DNA from: Pseudomonas sp. KU26590 | Lineage (GTDB): Bacteria > Pseudomonadota > Gammaproteobacteria > Pseudomonadales > Pseudomonadaceae | Assembly (NCBI RefSeq): GCF_026153515.1 | Contig: NZ_CP110644.1 | Location: forward strand, 6,017,501 to 6,081,500 | Reading direction: 5' to 3' | DNA: 64,000 nt | Shown here: in pieces, positions 36,994 through 46,473 of the stretch | Layout of the letters: every line of letters begins with the position of its first letter | Position numbering within the stretch: position 1 is the stretch's first letter | Made by a program: the position numbers and the translations under genes | The notes under the pieces: model-generated | The model's database searches: none | The model's input: the letters and a program-made list of their open reading frames with translations, nothing else | Told to the model about the DNA's origin: nothing

Positions 36994-38397
36994 CTACGGG
37001 CGCGGAAAGCGGCGGACCCAGAACACCTCGTGACGTCGAACGGCCTTGCGGAAGAATTCGTCGTCTCCCGTCAGCGGCCATTCGCGACCGGCCAGCCAGC
37101 GTTGAATCTGCCGGCGCAGGCGCTTCTTCAGGGGTGGTGATCCCTGCAGGTCATGCTGCATCGCCAGGGCCATGGCCTTATCAAGTTGCACGTCCGCACC
37201 GAGCGACGTGCTCCAGATCTGATCAACCGAGGGCGCTTCAACAAACGGCGGCAGCGCGACACCTTTACCGGCCAGCCCCATGGGCCAGCGGTCGTTGTCG
37301 TGCAGATGATTGGCGTAGAACAGCGCCACCTCGGGCGTGTGCGCGCTTCTGCTGACTGCCGCATATAACGCTTGGGTCGTGGCGATGTGGTCGGCGTGGG
37401 GATCGAGCTCGGGGTGCGGCATGACAATGACGTCCGGGCGACAGGCATCGATCAGCGCCGCGAGATCGGCGACAAGATTGTTCCAGGTAGGCGCCCCGTC
37501 CTGATCCCCTGGCAACGGCAACGGATTGTGCTGCCGCGCACTGCGAATGTCGGTCTCTGAAGAGTCGCGAGAACCAAACGGCTGATCCGGCGACTGGGCC
37601 ATGGCCGGCAGTTGCAGGCAGTAGTAGCCCAATTGCACGCACTGACTCTGCGGCACACCGCCCCACAACGGAATCGCCAGACTGTCCCACGTACGCAAGC
37701 GCCCCTTGAGTCGCGCAGCATCGGCGCGGTTCAGCCCCAGCTGTTCGTAGCGCTCGGCCTCGATTTCGCCCTGAGTCACGGTGACGATGCTGCAATCCGC
37801 CGCCTGGCTGTACAGGCCAAACGCTGCCAGCTCGGCGTCGTCGGCGTGGGGCGCGAGGATCATCAACCGTTGCTGGCGGTAATCCGGATTGCTCAGCACG
37901 TACAAACAGCCGGCATTGGCGATGCGGCAGAACCCACCCTTGAGGCGCAGCGTGCTGTCAGCGACCACGTCGCGCTGACCGGTCAGGTTCACGTAGCGAC
38001 GCCCGGCAAACCCTCGTTCGAAATCCTGGCGGTCGTCGCCTGCCAACACGTACGGGTCCAGCCAGCGACCGAGCCAGGTGCTGCGCAGGTCGAGCTCCAG
38101 CATCAGCGTTTCGCCTTCGGCCAACGGCTCGCTCAGTTCCAGCATGCCGTTGACGACGGAAACACGCTGCGCCTGAGCCGCGTCGGGAAACTGATAGTGG
38201 TAATCGCTCTTGGGCGAATAAAAAAGATGGTCGGAGAACCAGGCTTCATGGGCCACCCAGGCGGCCACGATCAGCAGAGGCACCAACCACCACGCGACCC
38301 AGATGCCAATGCCGATCAGCAGCACCAGACCGATGATCAGCGCCAGACGCTTGTTGCGCCGATGTCGTTTCAGAAGCTGCTGCTTGCGCCCGGACAT
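36994..38397 (-). CDS. Membrane-anchored PIG-L family deacetylase
   Basis: I take the ATG at 38397, giving 467 residues. A double membrane span occupies residues 18-50 (LALIIGLVLLIGIGIWVAWW). Residues 60-170 form an unassigned beta-rich domain. The PIG-L domain starts LMILAPHADDAELAAFG; the H184-x-D186-D187 motif binds zinc in LmbE-like N-acetylglucosamine deacetylases. VMPHPELDPHADH supplies the second His set. The likely substrate is an N-acetylated sugar of the LPS core or a surface polymer. It starts one base after the stop of the Mig-14 gene upstream, so it is coupled to it. Confidence 0.85.
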   Translation of the reverse strand: MSGRKQQLLKRHRRNKRLALIIGLVLLIGIGIWVAWWLVPLLIVAAWVAHEAWFSDHLFYSPKSDYHYQFPDAAQAQRVSVVNGMLELSEPLAEGETLMLELDLRSTWLGRWLDPYVLAGDDRQDFERGFAGRRYVNLTGQRDVVADSTLRLKGGFCRIANAGCLYVLSNPDYRQQRLMILAPHADDAELAAFGLYSQAADCSIVTVTQGEIEAERYEQLGLNRADAARLKGRLRTWDSLAIPLWGGVPQSQCVQLGYYCLQLPAMAQSPDQPFGSRDSSETDIRSARQHNPLPLPGDQDGAPTWNNLVADLAALIDACRPDVIVMPHPELDPHADHIATTQALYAAVSRSAHTPEVALFYANHLHDNDRWPMGLAGKGVALPPFVEAPSVDQIWSTSLGADVQLDKAMALAMQHDLQGSPPLKKRLRRQIQRWLAGREWPLTGDDEFFRKAVRRHEVFWVRRFPRP

Positions 38398-38398
38398 G

Positions 38399-39295
38399 TC
38401 ATCCAACCTTGTAGACAGGCACCGTCTGGCACCAGCGGTCTTTGTATTCGCGATCAGAGCGGCCGAAGGAATAGCGCAATGGCTTGTTCAGCGCCCTCGC
38501 GTCAGCCCAGGCGTTCTGGGTGTTGACGAAGCTCAGCACGCTGCCGGCGCTCAGCGCCTGATGGGCTGGATCGACACCGCCGTTGATGTATTCGACCGAC
38601 ACCCACTGTGGCGACTCGACCCTGTACAGCACCTGAGCGGCAATAGGCTTGCCCTCCAGAAGGATCATCGAGCCGGTCATGAACTCTCGCATCAGCTCGA
38701 ACACCTTGGCCAGGTGATCCTTGCCCGGCACGTCGAAGCCCCAGCGGGCATGAAACAGGCCTGAATAAATGCGGGCTTGTTCCTCGGACGTGAAGTCCAG
38801 CATCGGCTGCAGGACCCCGCCCGCCTCCTCAAGCAAACGCTGCTCGCGGCGCTGGTTGTAGCGGAATTTCTTGGAATAGTCCTCGGGCGCACGGGCGATC
38901 GCCAGGCTTTCGGCTTGCGGCTTGAGCGTGTCGATCTGGCCGGCGTTCAACTCCGACACATAGCTCATGCGCTGGCGCACCGGCACCTTCACGCCGGGCG
39001 CTATCGGCAGGATGATTTCCGCGTTACCCAGATCGAAGACCCGCCGATCACGCTGCTTGAGCACTTTCTTGGCCAGCGCCAGATCCCGGTCCCAGCAGGC
39101 AACCGCAGCGACAACGTTGTCGTCTTGCAGCCACCCCAGGTAACGCACCGGAATATCCGCAAGCCCGGCCAGACGCTCGATCACTTGCGGGTGTGTCGCA
39201 ACGCTGCCGCCGAACTGCTGCCACGCGGTGGCGTAGGTCGTTGCATCGATCGGGGTCCAGCCTCGCTCACGCCATGCGCGCAAGTGACTCAGCAT
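38399..39295 (-). CDS. Mig-14 family protein (antimicrobial peptide tolerance)
   Basis: The 298-residue product has the shape of the Mig-14 family: WQQFGGSVATHPQVIERL, RQRMSYVSELNAGQI, RYNQRREQRLLEEAGG and YSFGRSDREYKDRWCQ. The C-terminal half looks like a GNAT/FemAB-type acyltransferase. In Salmonella and P. aeruginosa mig-14 affects tolerance to cationic peptides; its reaction is not settled. It overlaps the end of msbA by seven bases and is co-oriented, so it belongs to the msbA transcript. Confidence 0.85.
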   Translation of the reverse strand: MLSHLRAWRERGWTPIDATTYATAWQQFGGSVATHPQVIERLAGLADIPVRYLGWLQDDNVVAAVACWDRDLALAKKVLKQRDRRVFDLGNAEIILPIAPGVKVPVRQRMSYVSELNAGQIDTLKPQAESLAIARAPEDYSKKFRYNQRREQRLLEEAGGVLQPMLDFTSEEQARIYSGLFHARWGFDVPGKDHLAKVFELMREFMTGSMILLEGKPIAAQVLYRVESPQWVSVEYINGGVDPAHQALSAGSVLSFVNTQNAWADARALNKPLRYSFGRSDREYKDRWCQTVPVYKVG

Positions 39296-41109
39296 GCATC
39301 GACTGCCCGGTCGATTTCGGCAGGCTCGGTTTCTTCGAACTGCTTGGCGTGCAGGCGCGTGTAGTAACCGTTTTTCCCGAGCAACTCGTCATGGGAGCCG
39401 CGCTCAACGATACGGCCTTCGTCCATCACCAGAATGACATCGGCTTTTTCGATGGTGGTCAGGCGGTGGGCGATCACCAGCGTGGTACGGCCCTGCATGA
39501 CTTTTTCCAGTGCCTTCTGGATGTGGCGCTCGGATTCGGTATCCAGCGCCGAAGTCGCTTCGTCGAGAATCAGCAGCGGCGCGTTTTTCAGCAGCGCGCG
39601 AGCAATTGCCAAGCGCTGACGCTGGCCGCCGGACAGCAGCACGCCATTCTCGCCGACGAGGGTCTGGTACTGCTGAGGCAACTTGTCGATGAACTCGTCG
39701 GAGTAGGCATCGGCCGAGGCCTTCTTGATTTCTTCCAGCGGCACACCTGCCAGATCGCCATACGCGATGTTGTTGGCGATGGTGTCGTTGAACAGCGTGA
39801 CGTTCTGATTCACCAGCGCAATCTGGCGGCGCAGGCTGCGCAGGGTGTAGTCCTGAGTCTCGACGCCATCAAGGAGGATCTGGCCCTGCAGGTGATCATA
39901 GAAACGCGGAATCAGGCTGGCCAAGGTGGATTTGCCGCTGCCGGAGCGGCCCACCAGCGCGACCATCTGGCCGGCTTCGGCGACAAAACTTACGTCGTCC
40001 AGCACGCGTTTTTCCGTGCCCGGGTAGGTGAACGTGAGGTTCTTGACCTCCAGACGGCCCGAAACCTTGTCGCGCTCCAGGGTCCCCAGGTCCTGCTCGG
40101 GCGGCTCGTCCAGCTGTTCGAAAATGCTTTCAGCACCGGCGACGCCTTTCTGGATGGTGGAGCTGACTTCGGACAACTGACGGATCGGCTTGGGCAGCAG
40201 GCCGGCCATGGTGATGTAGGCCACCAGATCGCCGGCCGAGGAATCGCCGCGCAAATAAAGGACAAGGAACATCACAACGGCCATGCCGCTGTAGGTCACC
40301 AATTGCAGCATCGGGGTGTAAACCGCGCCGGTCTTGGTCATCGCCAGCTGCTTTTTGGTGTTGCTGCGGCTGGCCTTTTCGAAGCGGTCCTGTTCGTAAT
40401 CTTCACCGCCGAAGCTGCGGACCACGCGATAGCCGTGAATGGTTTCGGAGGCCACGTGGGTGACGTCGCCCATGGCCACCTGAATCTTCTTGCTCTGCTT
40501 GCGAAACTTCTTGCTGGTGCTGTTCACCATGACGGCGATGAGCGGCAATATCGCCAGCATCACCAGGGTCAGTCTCCAGTTCATCCACAGCAGCGCGCCG
40601 AACAGAAAGATGACCGTCATGCCTTCGCGAATCACGACCTTGATCGCATCCGTGGCAGCGCCGGTGACCATGGTCACGTTGAAGGTAATGCGCGAGATCA
40701 GGTGCCCGGAGTTGCTGTTGTCGAAAAAGCGATTGGGCAGCGTGAGCAATTTGTTGAACAGCACGACACGCAAGTCATGCACCAGCCCGAGGGAGACGCG
40801 GGCCAGGAAGAAGTTGCCCAGATACGAGCCGGCGCCTTGCCACGCCGCGATCAGCACGATCATCAGCGGCACCGCCTGCAGCAATTGCAGGTGGCCAATA
40901 TAAGGGTTGCCGGGGAACAGGCTGGCTTCGGGATTGGACAGGCCATCCACGAAGTATTTGAGGATGTAGGCGAGCATCGGCTGGGTGGAAGCAAAGATAA
41001 GAAAGCCGACAATGCTCAAGCAGAAAAGGCCTATATACGGCCGCACATAGGTCAACAGACGAAAGTAAATCGCCAGGGTCGTTTTAGCTTGAGGATCAGG
41101 ACTGCTCAT
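39289..41109 (-). CDS. msbA: Lipid A export ATP-binding/permease protein
   Basis: MsbA flips lipid A-core from the inner to the outer leaflet of the inner membrane. I take the ATG at 41109 (SSPDPQAKTTLAIYFRLLTY), giving 606 residues, the usual half-transporter length. Six membrane helices fill the first 320 residues. The ATPase domain has ALVGRSGSGKSTLAS (Walker A), VLLSGGQRQRLAIARAL (signature), APLLILDEATSALD (Walker B) and an H-loop (VIAHRL). It is divergent from the kinase-like gene at 41225 and heads msbA - mig-14 - PIG-L. Confidence 0.96.
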   Translation of the reverse strand: MSSPDPQAKTTLAIYFRLLTYVRPYIGLFCLSIVGFLIFASTQPMLAYILKYFVDGLSNPEASLFPGNPYIGHLQLLQAVPLMIVLIAAWQGAGSYLGNFFLARVSLGLVHDLRVVLFNKLLTLPNRFFDNSNSGHLISRITFNVTMVTGAATDAIKVVIREGMTVIFLFGALLWMNWRLTLVMLAILPLIAVMVNSTSKKFRKQSKKIQVAMGDVTHVASETIHGYRVVRSFGGEDYEQDRFEKASRSNTKKQLAMTKTGAVYTPMLQLVTYSGMAVVMFLVLYLRGDSSAGDLVAYITMAGLLPKPIRQLSEVSSTIQKGVAGAESIFEQLDEPPEQDLGTLERDKVSGRLEVKNLTFTYPGTEKRVLDDVSFVAEAGQMVALVGRSGSGKSTLASLIPRFYDHLQGQILLDGVETQDYTLRSLRRQIALVNQNVTLFNDTIANNIAYGDLAGVPLEEIKKASADAYSDEFIDKLPQQYQTLVGENGVLLSGGQRQRLAIARALLKNAPLLILDEATSALDTESERHIQKALEKVMQGRTTLVIAHRLTTIEKADVILVMDEGRIVERGSHDELLGKNGYYTRLHAKQFEETEPAEIDRAVDAC

Positions 41110-41224
41110 GGGAATCCGCACGAAAAAATTAGGCGGGCATGGTAGCACAACCCATATTTGTCGACTCCTGCTGCGACCCAAGGCGGGCCGACTCGGGTAC
41201 CATGCCGCATTTGTTCAGGTAAGT

Positions 41225-41899
41225 ATGTCGATGCAGTCAATGGAACACAGCGCCTATCTGGCCTTGCGAGAAAATGCCACCGTGCTCGAAGCGGACGGAT
41301 CAGGGGACAAGGTTCTGTTGCTTGAAGACGGCACCATTCTCAAACTGTTCCGCCGCAAGCGCCTGATCAGCTCGGCCTTGCTGTTTCCTTACGCGCAACG
41401 CTTCGCCGACAACATCGACGCCCTCAAAAAGCGCGCCATTCCCTGCCCCGATGTCATCGCCACCTACCGAATTGCCAGCATCAGCCGCGACGGCGTGCGC
41501 TACACACCGCTGCCCGGATTGACCATCCGCCAGGTGCTGAAAGAGCGCGGTGACAGCACGCCGCTGCACGCTGAAATAGGCGCATTTATCGCGAGTTTGC
41601 ACCAGAAGGGCGTGTATTTCCGCTCACTGCATCTGGGCAACGTTGTGCTCACGCCGGCCGATGAACTTGGATTGATCGACATCGCGGACCTGCGCTGCCA
41701 GAAACTGGCGTTGAGTGACAGCAAGCGCTTGCGCAACTTCGCCCACTTGTTACGTTACGAACAGGACAAGCAGTGGCTGCTTGGCAGTGATCAGGGAGCG
41801 GCGTTTTTGCAGGGCTACGCCCAGGGCTTGCCGACTGACAGGCGGTCCAGAATGACCGAGCGCCTGCACCTGCTGCTGACCGCCCCTATCGACCGATAG
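41225..41899 (+). CDS. Kinase-like LPS-modification protein (toluene tolerance-type)
   Basis: The product has 224 residues from the ATG at 41225, one of three close in-frame starts. It has kinase-like traits: TILKLFRRKRLISS (Lys), then LHQKGVYFRSLHLGNVVLTP (the HxGxYFRxLHxGN catalytic loop) and LGLIDIADLRCQ (the metal Asp). This is the pattern of small LPS core kinases of pseudomonads, sometimes named toluene tolerance proteins. The substrate is probably the LPS core. It is convergent with the membrane glycosyltransferase gene and overlaps its end by 14 bases. Confidence 0.75.
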   Translation: MSMQSMEHSAYLALRENATVLEADGSGDKVLLLEDGTILKLFRRKRLISSALLFPYAQRFADNIDALKKRAIPCPDVIATYRIASISRDGVRYTPLPGLTIRQVLKERGDSTPLHAEIGAFIASLHQKGVYFRSLHLGNVVLTPADELGLIDIADLRCQKLALSDSKRLRNFAHLLRYEQDKQWLLGSDQGAAFLQGYAQGLPTDRRSRMTERLHLLLTAPIDR

Positions 41900-43346
41900 C
41901 CAGAATGGTTGCGCCCTTGCGATTGGTAAAGTGCGCCAAAACCTTGAAATGGTGTGCTTCAAGCCACTCGACGAGCCATGGCTCGTTCTCTTTGGCGTCG
42001 ATAAGGAAGTATTGATACTCGTCCGCGTGCTGCGGGGACATCGCTTGCTCACGCGTCAACCCCGGAATCACATAACCTCGGCCGGCGTAATAACTGATGC
42101 GCCCGTCTTCAAAGAAGGCAGGGGCGCTCGGCTCGACATGGGTCGACATCCAGCGACCTGCCTCCACGTAATGGGTCTTGCCAGCACCGGTCGTTATCAC
42201 GTTTGACAGCATCACGAGCAGCGCTACGACAACAAGCGCCTTGCCAACGCGCGGGAACTGTCCAACAAACGACGCCAACCCCATTGCCATTAACGGCACA
42301 AAAAGCAAACTCAGAAAGCTCATGTAGCGGCTGTTCATGAACTGCTCTTTGACATAGAACAGCACCAGCACGATCAGGTACAACAGCGCCGCCCAGGCAA
42401 ACGGCCGGTAATCGCGCCAGTACGTACCCAGCACGCCCCAGTTGCGACGTAGCACGAAGGGCAACGCGAAAGGCCCCATCAGCTTGACGAACGTGATCAT
42501 CATGGAGGCCAGGATGCCAAAGAAAATGATGCGTCCCGCTTCGTCTTGCGAGTACTTGTTGATCAGGGAATTGGCGAACTGGTTCGACAGCAGATCAAAG
42601 GAGGCCAGGACAGTGTGGGGATTAAGCATGTTCAGATAGATCATCAGGCGTCCGGACAGGAACGCGCCTGAGACCGCGACCGCGATAAAGCCCAGAACCG
42701 GCAGCAGTGCAAACTGAAACACCTGTTTGCGGCGGGTCGCATCCCGTAACCCCGGTAACTGCCAGAGCGCCAATGCGGGCATCAGCAGCAGCGCCTCAAG
42801 CCGGAACAGCATGGCGCAGATGATCGCCAGATGAATTAAGGCGGCGCGCAGCCAGCCACCACGGGCATGCCAACGCAGTGCAAGCCAGATCGCAAGCGTG
42901 CAGAAGAACCAGAAACCGCATTCACGAATGATGTCGTTGCGAAACGAATTGACGGCTGGCATCGCCAGCATCACCAGACAGGCCCAAGGTGCAAGCTCTG
43001 GTGAGCGCTGACGAACACAGTCAACCATCAACGCGCTGACGCCGGCAAAGAAAAGGCCACACCAGAGGTACGCGCTCATTTCCAGAGGCAGGTGCAGCAC
43101 GATGTGGGTCCCGGCCAGCAAGAGGGAGAACCAGGGCCAGTCAAAGGATTGCCAGGCCGCTTGAGCGCCGTGGTCGATGACTCGCTGCGCGGTATCGATG
43201 TACAGGGCGGCGTCACGCCCAACTGTTGCAGTGCCCAGAATGGCAATCAACGAAAGCAGCAGACTGCCCCAGAAAGCCAGCCGGACCGGATTTTCACGAA
43301 CCCATCCAGAGACCTGGGTGCCGGTTTTAACAACTGCCGCTTTCAT
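41886..43346 (-). CDS. Polytopic membrane glycosyltransferase (GT-C, ArnT-like)
   Basis: The 486-residue protein has about ten to twelve membrane helices (for example LAFWGSLLLSLIAILGTATV and ALVVVALLVMLSNVITTG). The first loop contains VGRDAALYIDTAQRV, an acidic motif like the catalytic Asp of GT-C enzymes such as ArnT or PMT, which use lipid-linked sugar donors in the periplasm. The family is not certain. The place between msbA and the GT2 gene fits late LPS-core or lipid A glycosylation. It has 37 bases between its start and the GT2 stop. Confidence 0.75.
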   Translation of the reverse strand: MKAAVVKTGTQVSGWVRENPVRLAFWGSLLLSLIAILGTATVGRDAALYIDTAQRVIDHGAQAAWQSFDWPWFSLLLAGTHIVLHLPLEMSAYLWCGLFFAGVSALMVDCVRQRSPELAPWACLVMLAMPAVNSFRNDIIRECGFWFFCTLAIWLALRWHARGGWLRAALIHLAIICAMLFRLEALLLMPALALWQLPGLRDATRRKQVFQFALLPVLGFIAVAVSGAFLSGRLMIYLNMLNPHTVLASFDLLSNQFANSLINKYSQDEAGRIIFFGILASMMITFVKLMGPFALPFVLRRNWGVLGTYWRDYRPFAWAALLYLIVLVLFYVKEQFMNSRYMSFLSLLFVPLMAMGLASFVGQFPRVGKALVVVALLVMLSNVITTGAGKTHYVEAGRWMSTHVEPSAPAFFEDGRISYYAGRGYVIPGLTREQAMSPQHADEYQYFLIDAKENEPWLVEWLEAHHFKVLAHFTNRKGATILAIGR

Positions 43347-43383
43347 GACCTTCCCTCAACCACATGCGCAAAACTGAAACCGG

Positions 43384-44292
43384 TTATCGAAACAACGAAC
43401 GCAGAGCTTTGCGTGTGTATGACCAGCGCGCGAACGTGCGCCAGTGCGCCTTCAACGCCATCAAATAAAACTTCCTGGCCAGTGTGTACTCGCCGTGGGA
43501 ATAACAATCACGAAACAATGAGAGGCAACGCTGCGCCATGAATGCCTGGCGCAGGTCATGAAACTCAACGGGCATGCGCTGGGCCGAGAACACCTCGCAC
43601 ACCACTTGCACCGTGCCGGCCGCAAGGCTCTGGCGCAAGTCATGACGCATGCTGTCGGAGTGCTTGTAAATGAACGCCAGCGGCTGATCCAGCACCGTGC
43701 AAGGAAAGCGCCCCAGGACCTGAGCGAAGACAGGAAGATCTTCGACATTACGCAGACGCTCAGGATAATTACCCGGCGCAAACACGTCGCGGTGCATGGC
43801 ACAGGCACCGTTTGAAATGGAGAGGGTCTTGTCCAGCAAGTAGCCTTTGACTCTCTGTCGTGCAGTCGCCGGTAGCGGCTTGGCTGCCTGCAAACTGCGT
43901 CGGCCATCGGCGAAAACCGACCAGTGCGCACCAATCACTAAATGAGTGTCGGGATGGCGTGCGATATGACTGGCGAGCCCCGCCAGTGCGCCCGGCGCCA
44001 TTTCATCGTCTGCGTCAAGAAACACGAGGTATCGACCTGTGGTTTCCTCTATGCCGCGATTGCGCACTGATGACAAGCCACCGTTGGGCTTGTGCAGCAC
44101 CCGAAAGCGCCCGGGGTTCTCAGCCGAAAGCCTCGCGAGCACCTCTGATGTACCGTCGGTTGAACCGTCATCTATCACCAACAGATCAGCAGCAGCGTCA
44201 TGGATTTGCGCCAATACCGATTTCACTGCGCGACGCAGGGAATGGGCATAGTTGTATGCGGGAATCACAACGCTGATCAGTGTTTCAGTCAA
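43384..44292 (-). CDS. Glycosyltransferase family 2
   Basis: The 302-residue product starts at TTG 44292 (TETLISVVIPAYNYAHSLRR), overlapping the end of the carbamoyltransferase gene by eight bases. The GT-A fold has VVIPAYN, LLVIDDGSTDGT (Asp for UDP), GLSSVRNRGIEETTGRYLVFLDADDE (DxD) and a D/E-rich acceptor end. This fits an inner or outer LPS-core sugar transferase such as WapH-type proteins of Pseudomonas. The unusual TTG start suggests dependence on translation of the upstream gene. Confidence 0.85.
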   Translation of the reverse strand: MTETLISVVIPAYNYAHSLRRAVKSVLAQIHDAAADLLVIDDGSTDGTSEVLARLSAENPGRFRVLHKPNGGLSSVRNRGIEETTGRYLVFLDADDEMAPGALAGLASHIARHPDTHLVIGAHWSVFADGRRSLQAAKPLPATARQRVKGYLLDKTLSISNGACAMHRDVFAPGNYPERLRNVEDLPVFAQVLGRFPCTVLDQPLAFIYKHSDSMRHDLRQSLAAGTVQVVCEVFSAQRMPVEFHDLRQAFMAQRCLSLFRDCYSHGEYTLARKFYLMALKAHWRTFARWSYTRKALRSLFR

Positions 44293-46038
44293 GTCCAGAC
44301 CCTTCCACGCCGTCTTTGACCACCAGGATGTCTTCCATGATCAGGTACTCCAGATCGGAGCCGAAGAACATGTTCAGCGCATCGGTAGGCGAGCAGATCA
44401 TCGGCTCGCCGCGACGGTTGAGCGAAGTATTGAGCGAGACGCCATTGCCGGTCAGGTCTTCGAGCGCCTTCATCATGTCGTAGTAACGCGGGTTGTACTC
44501 GCGCTTGAGCACCTGGGCGCGGGAGGTACCGTCTTCGTGGACGACTTCCGGCACGCGGGTTTTCCACTCTTCCGCCACTTCGAACGTGAAGGTCATGAAC
44601 GGCGCCGGGTGATCGATCTTGATCATCTGCGGGGCGACGGTGTCGAGCATCGACGGGCAGAAAGGCCTCCAGCGCTCGCGGAACTTGATCTGATGGTTGA
44701 TCCGATCGGCCACGCCGGCAATGCTCGGGCAGCCGATGATCGAACGACCACCGAGGGCACGAGGACCAAATTCCATGCGGCCCTGGAACCAGGCCACCGG
44801 GTTGCCCGCGACCATGATTTTGGCGATGCGCTCGGGGTATTGTCGATCTGGCGCCAGGCCGGCTTGCTCGGGTGACGGGCGCAGGCGGCGATCACGTCTT
44901 CGTTGCTGTAGGACGGGCCGAGGTAGACGTGCTCCATCTTCTCGACCGGCACGCCACGGGCGTGGGAGACGTAGGCGGCGGCGCCGACGGCAGTGCCGGC
45001 ATCACCCGACGCGGGCTGAACGAACAGCTCTTTAACGTCAGGGCGCGCGATGATTTTCTGGTTCAGTTTGACGTTCAGCGCACAGCCGCCGGCGAAGGCG
45101 AGCTTGCCGGTTTCCTTGAGGATGTCACCCAGATAGTGGTCGATCATCTGCAGCGACAGCTTCTCGAACAGCGCCTGCATGCTGGCGGCGTAGTGGATGT
45201 AGGGCTCGTCGGCGATGTCGCCTTCGCGCTTGGGACCCAGCCACTCGATCAGTTTTGGCGAGAAGTAGAAGCCTTTGCCCTTCTCTTTGTAGCGACGCAG
45301 GCCGATCACGTTGGCGTATTCGGTGTTGATCACCAATTCGCCGTTTTCGAACGTGGCCAGGCGCGAGAAATCGTACTTGGTCGCGTCACCGTAGGGCGCC
45401 ATGCCCATGACCTTGAACTCGCCGTCGAGCATCTCGAAGCCGAGGAATTCGGTGATCGCGCCATACAGGCCGCCGAGGGAATCCGGATCGAAGAATTCCT
45501 TGATCTTGTGGATCTTGCCGTTTTCGCCATAGCCGAAGAACGTGGTGGCGTACTCACCCTTGCCGTCGATCCCGAGAATCGCGGTTTTCTCCTGGAACCC
45601 GGAGCAGTGGTAGGCGCTGGAGGCGTGGGCCAAGTGGTGCTCGACGGGCTCGATCTTGATCTTTTTCGGATCGAAACCCAGTTGCTCCAGGCACCAGACG
45701 ATCTTGTTGCGATAGCGCTTGTAGCGGCGGTTGCCCATCAGAATCGCGTCGAGTGCGCGGTCCGGTGCATACCAGTAGCGTTTGGCGTAGTGCCAGCGCG
45801 CTTCGCCGAACAGGCTGATGGGCGCGAAGGGAATGGCGACGACGTCGACATCGGAAGGCTTGATGCCCGCTTGTTCGAGGCAGAACTTCGCTGATTCATA
45901 GGGCATGCGGTTCTTGGCATGCTTGTCGCGAACGAAACGCTCTTCTTCGGCCGCAGCAACCAGCTTGCCGTCGATGTACAGGGCTGCGGAAGGATCATGG
46001 CTAAGGGCGCCGGACAGGCCAAGGATCGTCAATGCCAC
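44285..46038 (-). pseudogene. LPS-core carbamoyltransferase, frameshifted
   Basis: The gene starts at GTG 46038 (ALTILGLSGALSHDPSAAL) and the first frame runs to about codon 400 with NodU/CmcH-type blocks: EPVEHHLAHASSAYH, GIDGKGEYATTFFGYG and ASGDAGTAVGAAAYV. The end, VAWFQGRMEFGPRALGGRS to GSGLD, lies in another frame. The break is at a run of four G on the plus strand (44834-44837), where five would restore NTPERI and an intact product of about 584 residues. The family carbamoylates heptose in the LPS core (wapO in P. aeruginosa, from memory). A natural or sequencing deletion cannot be distinguished. Confidence 0.85.
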
Positions 46039-46188
46039 TAGGGTCTAGCCTCTTAAGTCTGCATGCAGGCATCACGCGCCTGACAAATAAGGTGTGTCTG
46101 GCGCCACGGCGGCAGACAGCTAAAGGGCGGGATTATAGCGTAATGGCTCTGGAAGTGGTCGCGGGGAATGAAGTGCAGCGCGATGCGT

Positions 46189-46283
46189 GTGCAGGACCGG
46201 CTTTAGCCGGGAAGAGGCCAGTGTGAGCGCCACCGGTTTTGTGACATGGCACCTGACGCCTTCCCGGCTGAAGCCGGTCCCAC
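46189..46283. repeat. REP pair in the 46039-46473 intergenic stretch
   Basis: The arms ACCGGCTTTAGCCGGGAAG and CTTCCCGGCTGAAGCCGGT are near inverted copies, flanked by GTGCAGG and CCCAC, with about 50 bases between. This is a Pseudomonas-type REP pair. The rest of the 435-base gap between the carbamoyltransferase start and the giant gene shows no coding sequence that I can support; the leader of both genes must lie there. Confidence 0.8.
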
Positions 46284-46473
46284 ATGTTGGCGTTCCAACA
46301 GCCCCCCTGGATGCACGCAGTCCTACACGTTCGCTCATCATCCCGTGCGTTAACTATGTAGCACCACGCGCCCCGGCGCTCTGATTGATTGATCGCTCGA
46401 CGAATCATCGGGCTTCTCGCCCGGCTCTTGCGCAACCTTATTGCGCGCGGAGATCAATCAGGAATGCTGCACC

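Noticed and set aside
39193..41145. 650-codon open frame opposite msbA
   Set aside because: Shadow of msbA; it has no recognisable motif.
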